A DNA stretch of 64,000 nt from the NCBI RefSeq assembly GCF_002813325.1, contig NZ_PHUG01000001.1, forward strand, positions 3,596,001 to 3,660,000, given 5' to 3'. Of the stretch, positions 8,898 to 21,500 are shown in pieces. The notes beneath the pieces are model-generated. The model saw only the letters and a list, made by a program, of their open reading frames with translations, was not told the origin of the DNA and searched no databases. The stretch is from Janthinobacterium sp. 64 (GTDB taxonomy: Bacteria > Pseudomonadota > Gammaproteobacteria > Burkholderiales > Burkholderiaceae_D). The stretch's first letter is position 1; each line of letters starts with the position of its first letter. The position numbers were made by a program, and so were the translations under genes.

Positions 8898-10679
8898 TCA
8901 CGCCTGTTGCAGCACGGGACGCATCTGGCGTCCGTCGCCCTGCTCTTCCGCCAGGCGCGTGGCGAATTCATCGACGAAGACGGCCATATCGGCGACGATG
9001 GCGTCCGAACGCGAAGACAGCCAGTTGTAGCCGAACAGCGCGGGAATCGCCACGCCCAGGCCGGCAGCCGTACACAGCAATGCTGCCGCCATGCCCGGCG
9101 CCACCGAGTTGATGTCCACGGCACCAGCCATGGCCGCCACGACGAACACCAGCATGATGCCGATCACGGTGCCGAACAGGCCGACGTAGGGCGCGCCTTC
9201 GATGGTGGTCGAGAGCCAGATCATGCGTTTGGACATGCGTTCGCTTTCGCGCACCATCACGCCATCCATGGCGGCGCGGATGGCGCCGATCGTCGCGTTC
9301 GAGACGGCGTTCAGGTCGTAGCCGCGGTCGTGGCGGCGGCGCATCTCGTCGATGGCCACGTCATACAAACGCCACAGCGAGGAATCGGTCTTCACGGAAG
9401 GGCTCAGCTTGCCGTTGCGCGCCAGGTGGTCGAGCGGCGCGCCGGCCGCTTCGTGGAAGGACTGCATGAATTGCGCATTCGCGCGCGCGATGGCGCCATA
9501 GCTGCGGCCCTTGCCGATCATGATGATCCACGACAAGACCATCATCAAGCCCAGCAGACCCACGACGATCCAGGCGTCGAGCGGCATGGCGGCGATGATG
9601 AAGCCGAAATGGCTTTTGCCCGCTTGCTGTTCATCGGCGCCAAACACGGCCAGGCGCGATTCGGAACCTTGCGAGACGGCGTCGGCCAGCAGCAGCGCAT
9701 CGGGACGGGCCGTGCGCGACAGGCGCAGCTCGTCGATGGCGCCCGTGAAGTTGGCCAGCGTGGCGGCGCCGGAAGCGACCGGCGGCGCATCGGCGCCCAC
9801 CGAGGCGGCCGTGGCGAACGCCGGCAGGGCCGTGGCCAGCGAGACGGCCGGACGGCCGCCCACGTACAGGGCCACGTTGGCTTTATCGGCTTTCACCGCC
9901 AGGTGCGACCATTGCGCCGCCTGGATCGGCTGGCCCGGCTTGCTGCGCTGGCCATTCACCTGCACGAAGGGCACGCCCTGGTCGATTCCGATCAGCAATT
10001 CATTGGCGCCATCGCGGCGCGCATACAGCACTTGCTGCGCGCCCAGGCTGTCCGGGCGCACCCAGGCCGAGAAGGTGAATGGCGCGCCGGCGGCCAGCGC
10101 CAGCGAAGGCGAGGCGGGCAGCATCAGCGGCGCGCTGCCCAGGCGGGCGCCGGCGCCGATGACGGAACCGTCCAGCGACGGCACGGCCGTCTGGGCGTGG
10201 TTGCCGTAGGCGGTGCTGTCGCGCGAGGGCACGCCAGGCTCGGTGAAGTGGTACACCAGGCTGTAGTCGGGATCGAACGTGCGCTGGCCATTGCCGGACG
10301 CGGGCGCCTTCGGATTGCCGTAGTACATCCACAGCTGCTGCGGCGTGCCGGCCGTCAGGGCCGGTACGTCGACCCAGATCAGGGCGATGCCCAGGAGCGG
10401 GTTGAACTGTTCGATCTGGTGGTTCAGCACCGTTTTATCGTCGCCCGCCACGAAGCGCAGGTCGGCGCCGTTGTCGCTGACGCCTTCGAAATTGAAATTA
10501 CCCGAATGCAAGCGCAGCAGCACGGGAATGCGGCCGGGATCGCCGCCCACGGCGCCGGCCTTCGGGCCCGCGTCGACGGTGACGGGTTTGCGGTAAGCCC
10601 AGTCGGGCTGCCACCAGGCATGCGCCAGGCCGGGAACGAGCGTGCCCAGGATCGTGAGCAGGAATAATAAACGTTGCAT
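8898..10679 (-). CDS. ExbB/TolQ proton-channel protein fused to a DUF2341-LamG periplasmic half
   Basis: A 593-residue chimera. The first 21 residues are a signal peptide (LVPGLAHA). The mature end opens with WWQPDWAYRKPVTVDAG, the signature of DUF2341, and goes on to a LamG/concanavalin-like domain (about residues 140-325; DYSLVYHFTE, PFTFSAWVRPDSL, FTGAIDELRLSRTARP). A transmembrane helix follows (AWIVVGLLGLMMVLSWIIMI). The rest is a MotA/TolQ/ExbB channel domain with the usual two conserved helices (EGAPYVGLFGTVIGIMLVF and AALLCTAAGLGVAIPALFGY). Normal ExbB is only about 230 residues and has no such head. It precedes exbD and tonB, and starts 56 bp after tpsB. A glycan or protein sensor coupled to the motor is an inference. 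Confidence 0.87.
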   Translation of the reverse strand: MQRLLFLLTILGTLVPGLAHAWWQPDWAYRKPVTVDAGPKAGAVGGDPGRIPVLLRLHSGNFNFEGVSDNGADLRFVAGDDKTVLNHQIEQFNPLLGIALIWVDVPALTAGTPQQLWMYYGNPKAPASGNGQRTFDPDYSLVYHFTEPGVPSRDSTAYGNHAQTAVPSLDGSVIGAGARLGSAPLMLPASPSLALAAGAPFTFSAWVRPDSLGAQQVLYARRDGANELLIGIDQGVPFVQVNGQRSKPGQPIQAAQWSHLAVKADKANVALYVGGRPAVSLATALPAFATAASVGADAPPVASGAATLANFTGAIDELRLSRTARPDALLLADAVSQGSESRLAVFGADEQQAGKSHFGFIIAAMPLDAWIVVGLLGLMMVLSWIIMIGKGRSYGAIARANAQFMQSFHEAAGAPLDHLARNGKLSPSVKTDSSLWRLYDVAIDEMRRRHDRGYDLNAVSNATIGAIRAAMDGVMVRESERMSKRMIWLSTTIEGAPYVGLFGTVIGIMLVFVVAAMAGAVDINSVAPGMAAALLCTAAGLGVAIPALFGYNWLSSRSDAIVADMAVFVDEFATRLAEEQGDGRQMRPVLQQA

Positions 10680-10735
10680 GACAGTGATTCTCCGAATTAA
10701 AGTCTAAAAAAGTGCAGTGCTGGTGAGCTGGCCCG

Positions 10736-12349
10736 TCAGTAGCTGGCCGACAGGTTGAAATTAATGCGGCGCACGTGTTTGTGCGTGCGCGGGCCATCGC
10801 GCAGCGGATACGCAAAGTCGATGCGGCCATTCAGGTAGCGCAGGAACTGAAAGCTGCTGCCCACGCCCACCGAGGCCAGGCCGAACAGGTCTTTCTGTTC
10901 CACCAACGGGTCGCGCAGGCGCAGGCGCGCGCCATCGGCAAACGCGTACAAACGCCAGTTTTCCAGGCGGCTGAAATACGTCAGCTGGGGCGTGCGCCAT
11001 TCGACCGTGCCGGACACGCCGTAGTCGCCCGTCGCTTCGGCCGACAGATAGCCGCGCACGGAATTGGCGCCGCCGGCGGCCATCTGCTCGCCCGACACCA
11101 GCGCCGCGTCGGCCAGTTGGCCGGCCAGCTTGCCGTACAGCTGCGCGCCGCTGCCCAGGGTGGTGGTGGCGTTGGCGTCGCCTTTCAGGACGAGGAAGCT
11201 GGGCGAGGCCTTGTAGCGCTTGTTGTCGTAGGCGGCGCTGTCGCTGCCATAGCCGAATGAAGCGCGCGTGCCGGCCACCAGCGACAGGCCCAGGCCGTAG
11301 GTCGCCGCCTCCGTCTGCGCAAAGCCGTTATATGACACGCTGAGCGGCACGTATTTCAAGGGAACGCTGGAACCGGCGCCATTCAGTTTCAGCGCTTCCT
11401 GGTTATCCTTGAAATCGATGCCGGCGCTAAAGCTGTGCCACCAGATGCCGCTGTTGGGCACCGTGTAATTGACTTTCATGCCCAGCGCATGGCCCTTGCC
11501 CAGCACGCTGGTGCCGCCCGTGCTGGCCACGTTGCTGTTCGACTGGTAGCCGGTCGCTTCCACGCTCCAGCCCTGCGTGCCGATCGGCGCCACGTACGAG
11601 GCGGACCACACCTTGGTCTGGTTCAGGTCGCCCGGCGTGCCGAAAAAGCTGATGGTGGCGCTATGGCCCAGTTGCCACAGGTTGTCGTGGCCGAGCGAGA
11701 CGCTGCTGCGCAGCTTCTTGGTATCGGCGCTGTAATCGTTGTTCAGGCCGACGCTGGCGCGCCACGGGCTGCTGTCGTCCACTTTCAAGTCCACGTCCAT
11801 GGTGCCGGGCAAACTGCCTTGCTTGACCAAGGGCATCACCTGGCGCTTGGGTCCCCGGTTCAGGGCCGTCAGTTCCACTTGCGCCTGGGTAAAGTCGGGC
11901 ACCTTGCCTTCCGTCAGCGCCGGCACTTGCTGGCGCACGTCGAGCGGCGAGTTGTATTGCGCACCGACCACGCGCAAGCGGCCCACCCTGGTTTCGCTCA
12001 CCTGCAGCACCACCACGCCCTGCTCCACCTGCTGCTCGGGCAAATCGACGTAGACGGACTGGTAGCCGCGCGCCTGATACGCGGCAACGAGGGCGTCGCG
12101 CGCCCCTTCCACGTCCTTCAAAGTGCGGCCCGGCCCCAGGAAGGGCGTGACGGCCTCTTCGATGGCACGCGCATCGAGTACGGTATTGCCGCGCACCAGG
12201 TATTCCTCGATCGTCACTTGCCGTTCCGGCGCGGCCACGGGGGCGGCGTCCTGGGCGCGCGCCATGCCGGGCAGCGCCAGCATGGCCAGGCACAGCATCG
12301 TCAAGGCGGTTGCGGGCGCCTGCGGCACGCCGTTACCTCGTTTATTCAT
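10736..12349 (-). CDS. TpsB-family outer-membrane transporter (ShlB/FhaC/HecB)
   Basis: A 537-residue outer-membrane protein: signal peptide ending near GMARA, then two POTRA repeats (VTIEEYLVRGNTVLDARAIE... and RVGRLRVVGAQYNSPLDVRQQ), then a 16-strand barrel. The barrel carries the family VRGY motif (ANSVRGYLSAEATGDYG) and ends in an aromatic residue (NFNLSASY). TpsB proteins bind the TPS domain of a partner exoprotein and pass it across the outer membrane. The partner is the huge tpsA immediately upstream. The ATG at 12349 is preferred over 12358 because GGAAG lies at a sensible distance. About 200 bp and a terminator separate it from tpsA, so it may have its own promoter. Confidence 0.9.
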   Translation of the reverse strand: MNKRGNGVPQAPATALTMLCLAMLALPGMARAQDAAPVAAPERQVTIEEYLVRGNTVLDARAIEEAVTPFLGPGRTLKDVEGARDALVAAYQARGYQSVYVDLPEQQVEQGVVVLQVSETRVGRLRVVGAQYNSPLDVRQQVPALTEGKVPDFTQAQVELTALNRGPKRQVMPLVKQGSLPGTMDVDLKVDDSSPWRASVGLNNDYSADTKKLRSSVSLGHDNLWQLGHSATISFFGTPGDLNQTKVWSASYVAPIGTQGWSVEATGYQSNSNVASTGGTSVLGKGHALGMKVNYTVPNSGIWWHSFSAGIDFKDNQEALKLNGAGSSVPLKYVPLSVSYNGFAQTEAATYGLGLSLVAGTRASFGYGSDSAAYDNKRYKASPSFLVLKGDANATTTLGSGAQLYGKLAGQLADAALVSGEQMAAGGANSVRGYLSAEATGDYGVSGTVEWRTPQLTYFSRLENWRLYAFADGARLRLRDPLVEQKDLFGLASVGVGSSFQFLRYLNGRIDFAYPLRDGPRTHKHVRRINFNLSASY

Positions 12350-12484
12350 CTCACGCATCTTCCATTCACCTTAAAATCAAACGGTTGCCCTACCCGGTAT
12401 TGCGGCGCCGAACGCTATGCTCAGCAAGACAGTACCTAGACGAACGCCACATGCACGAACTGACGTTTGTCATCAAATGTTCAT

Positions 12485-12519
12485 AAAACTCCGGCCGCGA
12501 CCTTGGCGCCGCGGCCGGA
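12485..12519 (-). terminator. Intrinsic terminator between tpsA and tpsB
   Basis: A perfect 10-bp stem (TCCGGCCGCG at 12490-12499, its complement at 12510-12519) is followed on the minus strand by GTTTTATG. It sits about 30 bp past the tpsA stop and should stop much of the tpsA transcript before tpsB. Partial read-through or a second promoter would then set the transporter level. Confidence 0.7.
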
Positions 12520-12547
12520 AAGGCCTCCCGTCAAGCCCGGACTGCGC

Positions 12548-15500
12548 TTACGGCTGCAAGCCGCGCCGCTCGTTTGGCGTGAGCGCCTGCAGCTGCGGCG
12601 CCGTCAGCGGCCCCGCGCCCAGCACCTGCACCACGCCGGCCGGCTGGTAGCTGGACGCTTGCGGCTCGCTGCCCTTGCCCTTGCTGCCCTCGTCCGCCTG
12701 CTCGTTGCCAAAGCCCAGCACCTTCACGGTAAACAGCGATGGCAGCGCCTGGCGCGTGGCGGCCCGTTCGCGCTGCAGCACGTCCTGCGCCGCCGTCACG
12801 GCTTGCGAGGCGGCCGCGCTGGCGTTGCTCAGTGCGCCCACGTTCACGGAAGCGATGGTCGGCACGCCCGTCGACTTGCCCTGCACCTGGATGTTTTCCG
12901 CATTCACCACCTGCAAGGCAGCCAGGTTGACGTTGCCCGAGACGCGGATGCCCGCCTCGCCCGCGTCGATGCTGCCCAGCGGGGCGATCAGGTCGATGTC
13001 GCCGGGCGGCACCTCCGGGATCGGATTCAGGGTGGCGATGCCGGCGCCCGTCGTCGGCGTGCTCGGCGACAGGCTGACCAGGCCGATGCTGTCGTAGGTA
13101 CGGCGCTGCGGCGTGTAGACGACGGTGGACTTGGTGCCGCGGCCCGCATTGATGTCGCCCGTGGCCGACCAGGCCAGGATGTTGCCGCCGAAGGTGGTGA
13201 AGATGCGGCTCTGGCCCAGCAGGATGCTGTCTTTCGCATACATCTGGATGTCGCCCTGTCCCTGCGTCAGCACGCCCGAGCCTTCGCCCGGCGCATAGCC
13301 GCCATCGACGCCGATCAGCGCGCGCCCGCCCGGCACCGTGATGCCGATGTCGCCGCCGGCATCCGTGTGGATGCCCGCATCGTTGACGGTCACATAAGGC
13401 ACGTTGTAGTCGGGACGGCCGGCCTCGGCCCATTCCTGCGGACTCAGGTAACGCACGCCCGCGACGGGACGCTTGGTGTACACGCCGCCGTATCCGTTGA
13501 CCGTGTACAGCGCGCTGCTGAACATCGTCAGGTCGCCCTGGTACTCGATCTTCTGGCCCGCCTTGTCCTGCGATGGGAACAGGGTGGCGATCGCTTCGCG
13601 GCCGCGCAGGTAGCTGCCGCGGCGCATGCCGTCCGGATCGTTGTACTCGCGTCCGGCCGCCTTCAGTTCGGCAAAGTAGACATTGCTCAGGTAGACCTGC
13701 TGCTGTTCCTTCGGCAAGGCGGCAAAGAAACTGCGCGCATCGGTGGCCGGGTCGTAACGGATGCCCAGGCCGCTGTCGCCGCCAAAGCGCGTCGTCAGCC
13801 AGTTCACCAGGTGCAGCTGGCTGACCTGCGCATACTCGCGCGCCAGGTCGCGCCGCACGCCGCCCGTCTGCTGGCCGGCCTTTTCCAGTTCCGCCTGCTT
13901 CGTGCCGAGGAAGGCGGACGCGCCCGCCTCGTCGCCGCTGTAGGCGAACTGGCCGCGCAGCCAGTCGGCCAGGGTCAGCTTGCCGCCGTAGACATACACG
14001 GCGCTGCCGGCCTGGTCGGCCAGCGGCTTGGCCGGATCGGCCAGCCTGGACGGGTCCAGATAGCGCGCCGCGAAGGCCGCATAGTCGGGACCGTTGCGGC
14101 CCACGCCGGCGGCCACGCTGATGCCGGCGCCGTTGCCGCGCTTGTCCTGGCCGACATTGACGATGGAGCCGAGGCTGCGCAATTCCGCCTTGTCGGCCAT
14201 GTACAAATCGCGCCCGGCGCTCACGTTCAGCTGGCCCGGCCCCGCCACATAGAAGGTGCTGTAGCGGATGTCGCGGCCGGCGCTGACGACGGAAACGTCG
14301 TCGGCATGGCGGTGCACGAACAGGTTGCCGCGCGCCGATGAGCTGCCGAAGACGACCGGCTTTTCCGGCAGTTCGGGACTGTTGGCAAAGGGCTGGCCGG
14401 TCCATCCCGCTGCGCCGTCCGGTACGCTCTCGACGTTGCCGAGCGGCGTGCCGGAGTTGACGATGTCGCGTCCGGCACGCACGGCCACGGCGCCGCCGCC
14501 CTCGTACCACAGGCCCAGGGCGCCGCTGACGCCCTTCAGGTTGCCCCGGTACACGATACCGCCCGTGCGCAGGCCGACGATGTCGCCGCTATTGGCATAG
14601 AAGTGCGCGGGCAACTGGCCTGCCGGCACATAATCGGAAACCGTCGGCGGGGTCATGCTGAACAGCGGATACGTCTGCTGCGCACCGCTGGCGCCGTTGC
14701 TGGTCGCCCCCAGCAATTTCAGCGCTGAAGGCGCCAGCGCCTCCTGGCTGACGTTATGCAGCGGCAAGTGGCCGAACCACACCGGGCCCAGGGCACCGAC
14801 GAAACCGGGATTGAACGGGCTCGGCAAGAGTCGCGGATCGGCGCCCGATTGCGTGATCGGATAGCCGGCCGCATGGATGGAGTCGGCGGCCAGCATTTCC
14901 AGCTGGCCCGCGCCCGTCCTGACAAACTGCGGCGCCACCGGTGACGGCGCCAGGATCACGCCGTTTTGCGGCATGTCGACCTTGCCGCCATCACCCAGCC
15001 TGCCCAGGCTGGCATTGCCGTAGTACAAACTGCCGCTGGCGGCCACGGCGCGCAGCACGGACGGCATGACGAAACGCCCGTCCGACGGCGCGTAGTTGTC
15101 GCCGACCGTCGCATTGATCCAGGACGAGGTGGGCGTCAGGTTGCCGCCCGCGCTGAACAGGTCGATGGCCGTGGCCGGCGTCCACAGCGAGAACCAGCTC
15201 CAGCCTTCGCCGGTGCGCTCCACGCCCTGGTAGCTGAACGGCGAACCATAGCCCAGTTGCTTCACGCGGCCCGCATCGGCCACGCCGCCCAGCACCACAT
15301 CGCCGCGCGCATCGATGCGCACGCCGCTGTCGCCCGGCACCAGGATAGGCCCGCCGCTGGCGATCGCCGTACCCGCCGTGTAGGTTTCATACGGCCGCGA
15401 TTCCTTCGGATCGGCGCGGTCGAAGCGCAATTCGATGCCGCCCACGGCGCCCGCCTCCAGGCGCAGCGCGCCGCGCAGGTTGGTCAGCGTGCTGTTCAGG

Positions 15501-18500
15501 CCAGGCAGCTGGCGTTCGAAACGCGTGTTCGGGTTCGGCCGGTCGCTATTGCTGTCGAAGCTGCGCACCTCGGCCACAGGGTTCAGCCCGCCGCCGATGC
15601 GGATATCGAGATCGCCGCCGCCCGTCAGCAGCAGCTTGCCGTCCGGCGTCACCCTGCCCGTGCTGCCCACGGCCACGTTCAGGCCCTGGCTGCGCGGCGC
15701 GAACTCGCCGCCCGCATCGGCGCGCGAGGCCAGCATGCCGGCGTCGCCGCCCGCCTGCAGCAGCAGATTGCCGCCACCGAGGGTGCCGATGCCCGTAAAG
15801 CCCGACAGGAAAGGCATGCCCGAATACAGGTCCGCCCCTTCGGTGCCCGGAACATAGGTGCCGAAGTTGATCCACCATGCCGTCGGCACGCCGCCGCCCG
15901 TGCTGCCGCTGCCCTGGCGCCACAGCCAGGTGCCGATGTCGCTGGTGTCCTGCTGTGGACGCAGCCAGCCGATCGCGTCTTCGCGCCGGCTGACGGAGGC
16001 GGCCAGCGTATCGCCCTTGACGTCGCCCTGGGCGCGCAGCAGCAGGTTGCCGCCATGCTCGGGATACCAGGCGCGGTACAGGCTCTGGCTGCCGCCGTCG
16101 ACGAACGGGATGAAGGCATCGCCGTCCGTCCCCAGCAGCTGGCCCTTGACGGTCCGCGCGCGCGGCAGATTGAACAGGTCCTTGCCGCCCACCAGCGGCG
16201 AGGCCGACTGCGTGCCCGCCGTGTAGACGCCATACAGGGAACGCATGTCGAAGTCGCCCGCAGCGAGCAAATCGAGGTCGCCCGTGCCCGTGCGCAGCAC
16301 GCTGAACAGGGGCTGGCGCGCCGGCTCCACGCTGATCACCTCAACGGGCGGCGTGCCCTCCGCCACCTTGATCACAAAGTGCGCAAAGTACTCCAGCATG
16401 ATTTCCTCGCCGCCAAAGTCTTCGACATTGACGTCGCCCGGTCCGTAGCCCTCGGCGATAGCCGCATCGCTGTAGATATATTTGGCCGGCAAACCCGTGC
16501 CCGGCTTGATGGAAGTCACCTTGCCCATGCCGTAATGCGCATCGGCCAGCATCAGATGCGCGTCCTTCGCATGCGGCTTCAGCGCGCGCGTGTCGGCGGC
16601 CGCCGTATCGGCGCCACCCACCAGGCGCAGCGACCACGCTTGCGAACCCTGGGCCAGCATGGGCGCCAGCGCCAGGTTGCGGCCCTGGCTGCCGCTGCCA
16701 TCCGCGCTGCGCAGCGACACCATGGTGACGTCGCCCGGCAGCTTGACCACGGTGCCGGCGGGCAGCACGCTGCCCTTGTCCAGCGCCAGCGCCGAGGCCA
16801 GCACCACGCCATTGACGGCATTCGTGGCATCGGCCACATCCCACGGCCTGCCTTCGGGGAAAGGCAGGGCCACGTTCGCCGGCCACAGCATGGCCGCCAC
16901 CCTGGCCGCGCCAGGCAGGCGCAGGCCGGCATCGAGCTGCATGCCGCTCGACAAGGTCAGCGCCTTTGGCAAGACCGTGCCAGCCGCGTACAGCACGCTG
17001 CCGTCGGCATTGCGCACGGCGCCGCCCAGCACGCTGCCTGCCGGCAGATTCAACTCCGCCGTCAAGGTGGCGCGCGCCGCCAGCAAGGTGCCACTGCGCA
17101 ACTCCATGGCTTTCATCGGCACGGCGAAATTGACGCTCGTGCCCGATTTGAAATACGTGTCCTCGGCCAGGGTCACCAGGCCCGCTTGCGGCACGACAAC
17201 CTCGCCGCCCCACGGCAGCCGGCCTTTCACCAGCTGCCAGCCCTTGTCATCGACCGTGACTGGCAGGGCGCTGGTATCGAAACCGTCGGTGATGCTGCCA
17301 AAGACGCTGAGCTTGCCGCCAGCGCGCAGCACCAGCGCACCGGCCTCGCCCGAGCCGTACACGCCGCTCAGGCGCGCCAGCGGGTTGACGCCGTCGTAGC
17401 GGTGGCCGGACAGGTCGATGTCGCCATCGATATGCAGGTCGCCGCCCGGCGTGGCGCTGACGATCTCGACGCCGGGGCGCAGGTGAAAAGCGTTGGCGTC
17501 GCCGCGCAAGCCGCGCAATTTGTTGTCCATCAAGTTGCCGTTGGCCAGTGCGTGGGCCATGAAGGCCTGGCTGTCCGCGTGTTTCTCGTCCAGGTAAGCC
17601 TGGTTGATGCTCTGGTAGCTGCGGCCGTCCGCATCCTTGCCCGTGCCAGCCGGCGCATCCTTGTATTGCCAGAAGGCATTAACGTTGACCGTGCGCGCGC
17701 CGGCGATGTTCAGCGCGCCGGCCGCGTCGATGTCGATGTCGTCGCCCGTGGCGCCGCCCAGGCGGCGCGCGTTCAGGTCGATGCTGCCGTAGTTGCCGCC
17801 CTTGTCTCCGCTGCGCAGGTCGAAACGCGCGCCGCTTTCCAGGGTCAGGCGGCCGCCAGGCGCGGCCAGTTCGATCACGGCGCGGTTCGGCGCCTCGATC
17901 ACCTGGCCATAGCTGTCCGTGCGCAGCACCGTGCCGTGCGCATCGAGCACGGCGCCGGATTGGATGGTGACACCGTCGCGACCGGCCAGGCGGATGCTGC
18001 CCACCTGCTCGCCGCTGGCGTCGATGCGGCCGCTCACCGTCAAGCTGCCGCCGTCGACGGAGACGCTCACTTCGCGTGCCTTGAGCTCGTCGCCGATGGT
18101 CAGATTGCCCTGCTTGAGCTGGAAGCTGCGGCTGCCGAACACCTTGCCCGTGTTCAGGCGCTGGTTCAGGCCGGCGAAGTCGCCGATCTGTTGGGCCCGC
18201 ACCTCCACGCCGCCCGCCGCGTACGGCACCTGGGTACCGCCCGCGTCATAATGGCCGCTGGCGCCGCCCAGCAGGCTGCCGCGCAAGTCGGCCGTGCCTG
18301 CCGCGTCGCCCGTGGCGACCACGCTGAGCTTGCCGGCGCGGTTGTTCACGGCCGACACGTCGATCACGGAAGCGGCCGCCTGGCGCACGTCGCCTGCGCG
18401 GCTGTCGAGGATCACGTCGCCGCCCCAGCTGTACTTGCTCGTGTCGTAGAAATCGATCTTGCGGCCCGCCAGGTCCAGCTTGGCCTTGTCGCCCAGCAGC

Positions 18501-21500
18501 ACATCGCGCTCGGCCGACAGGGTCAGCTTTCCGCTTGGCAGAACCACCGAGGTATCGACGCTGACACTGTTGCCGCTGAGCGCCACTTCCGCGCCCAGGG
18601 CGCCGGCCAGCGCCGCATTCGTCGGCGTGGCGGCAGCGGCACCGGCCGGTGCGCTCACCTTGACGGCGCCGCCCGCCGTGAGGCGGTTGACGGAGCCGGC
18701 CGCGCCCGTCAACAGCGGCGTGTTGATCAGCAGATCGCCGCCGCTGTAACGGTAGCCATTGGTGGCCGTATCCCACGCGCTTTGCGACTGGTAGACGGAC
18801 AGGCTGCCCTTGTTGTTGGCCGTCAGCTGTTCGCTGGCATTCAACGCCACCTGGCCGAAGCCCAGCATCAAACGGTCGAGGTTATGGATGGTGTCGGGAC
18901 GGCTGTCCGGCGTAAAGCCGAACTCGATGCGCCTGGCGTCGACCTGCAAACGGCCGCTGCCCGTGCCGGGACCATTGGCGACCACGGCGCCCGGTGCATT
19001 CGTCGCGCCCTGCCACACGAGGGTGTCCGTGTGGATGCGCGCCAGCGCGTCCGTGCCGCCATAGCCGTAGATGGCCGGCGTATTGAGCACCAGGCGCGAC
19101 AGCGAGGACTTGCCCGTGGCCGCATCGATGGTCGACAGTTGCGACGAATCATAGAAGTTGAAGGAATTACGCGCCGTCAAACCCAGGCTTTCCAGCGCCG
19201 GTGCGCCCGTGCTGGTGTCGCCGCGCAGCAGGCGGTCGAGCACGCCCTGGTTCAGCGCCAGGCCGTCGGGCAAGGCGCCGCGGGCGCTGGCGTCCGCCAG
19301 CGACGCCTCGCTGCCGACATTGATCGCCCCCATGCCCAGCACCAGGTTGCGCGTGCCGTAGCGCACGTTGTCGCGCAGGGTAAACGCGCGCTCCGTCACG
19401 GCCGCGATGGTGCCCTCGGAATACAGCGAGGTGCTGCCGCCGCAGGCGCCGCCAACTTTCGTGCAGGCGCCGATATCGATGATGCCGGGGCCATACGATT
19501 CGGACGACGGCGGCGCGGCCGGCAGCATGTCCAGCCAGCCGTTCGAGACGGCCAGCACGCTGCCCATGGGCTCGTACACATAGCCATCGCGCGAATCCCA
19601 GGCGGCCTTGCCGCGGCCCAGCGTATTGATGCCGGAGCCCTGCTCCAGGATGATGCCGTCGTCTTTTCTCGCCGTCACCAGAAACACTTCGGCCGCCTTC
19701 AGCACGGCGCCGTCGCGCAGCACGATGCCGCCCGCCGATTCCTTGATGGCGGCGATATTGGCGTGCTGGTTGCTGCCCGTGCCAAAATCGCTGTAGTTCA
19801 CGCGCGGCAAGCCGCCGATGCCCACGCGCTGAGCACCGAAGGCATTGATCTGCGACGCATGCACGGACACGCCATCGAAATCGGCCAGCGGCGCCGTGCC
19901 GTCGGCCAGCACTTCGTAGCGCGTCGACGCATGGTTGCCCGTGCCCAGCAACAGGGAGCCGCCGAAGCCGCCCTCGGCCGGCGCATACAGGGCGCTGCCA
20001 TCCATCATCAACGGCGTGTGGTTATCCTTGACGCTGTGCACGGATGGGGCGATCAGCTGCACCCGCACGCCCTTGGCATCGCGCTCCAGCGCGGCGCGCG
20101 GCACGCCGTCGCGCGTGGCTTGCGCCACGGCAAAGGCGGCATAGCCCGTTTCATTGTATTGCGAATAGCTGCGCAGCACGTCGGCCGGCGTCAGGATCGC
20201 TTGCTGCGCCACCACGTCGCGGATCGCCGTGCCTGCCACGCCCGTCTGCGCCGCCGTGGCAAACGAACCGTTGCGCATGGCGATCGTGCCGCCCGTCTCG
20301 ACGGCGCCGGCCAGGCCATTCAATTCCACGCGGAAAGCACCGGGCAGCAGGGCGAAATTCGATGGCAGCAGGGTATAGGTGCCGGCCGCCAGGCCAGGCA
20401 CGCCCGCCGCTATGGTGATCTGGCGTCCCACGGCGGGCTGGCCCGCGCCTTGCTCGGCCGTCAAAGGCGCCACGTCGGGCTGTACGCCGGGAATGATGGC
20501 GTACACGGGATTGGTATTCAGGCCGGGCAAGGTAAAGCCGCCGTTCGGCTTCATCTGCACCAGCGGATTGAGGCGCGCGTCGGTGGACCCGCCGCGTCCG
20601 GCCAGGAAGGCCGCGCCCGTCAAGGTGCCGCCGCCCGACATGTCGAGCACGGCGCCGGCCTGCACGTCGATGGCGGCGCCCGTCAAGGCGATCTCGGGGC
20701 CGTTGCCCACGCCCTTGAAGACGACATCGTTGCCGTCATACAGGTAGCTCAAGCCATCGAGCGTGCCGCCGTAGGGCATCGTCAAGCCTTTCGCGCTGAC
20801 CGAGGTCAGGCTGCCAGGCAACAGGTTGACGCGGCCCGTATTGGCTTCAAAGCCTTCGGCGCCCAGGTTGATCTGGCCCAGCGGCGCGCGCAGCACGCCA
20901 TGCTGGTTGATGGTGGGCGCAACCAGGCTCAGGGTGCCGAACACGGAGAACGGCTGGTTTGGCGTGGCGCCGTCGCCGCTGCGCCCGATATTGAGCGTGC
21001 GCAGCGGATCGAGCGTGACGCGGAGGTTGCCGTATTCGTCGATGCCGCTCTGCTGGCCCACCGTGACCATGCCGCTGTCGCCCGTGGCCGGGTAGATTTG
21101 CGCGGCCACCAGGGTGGCATTGCCGGGCTGGTACAGGGCGGCGCTGTTCGACAGGCGCATGTCGCCGCGGCTGTTCAGGGTCAGCTGCTCGAAGGCATCG
21201 CGCTCGACCACCAGGTCGGCGCCGCTGCTCTGCGCGATGGTGCCGCGCGTACCCATGTTGACCTCGCCCGCGATATCGAGCATGCCCGCATCGATCTGCA
21301 GCAGGGAATCCTCGGCCACCAGCGGCACGCCCAGGATGCCGCGTCCCTTGCCCAGGTTCTTCGAACCTTTCACGGCATTGGGCACGATGTAATCGTCCTT
21401 CTGCGCACGCACGGCCGTACCCAGGCGCACGTACGGCGCCGCCAGGTGCACCTGGCTGGCAAGGCTGCCCGCCTTGTCCTGGCCATCAGGCAAAGGCTGC

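Noticed and set aside
8795..9124. A frame starting inside exbB and ending in exbD
   Set aside because: It contains the first codons of exbD, but its upstream part is exbB in a wrong frame; it only reflects the frameshift.
5306..10667. Long plus-strand frames opposite the porin, tonB, exbD and exbB genes
   Set aside because: Same antisense effect; the minus-strand products are clear families with good starts and spacing.
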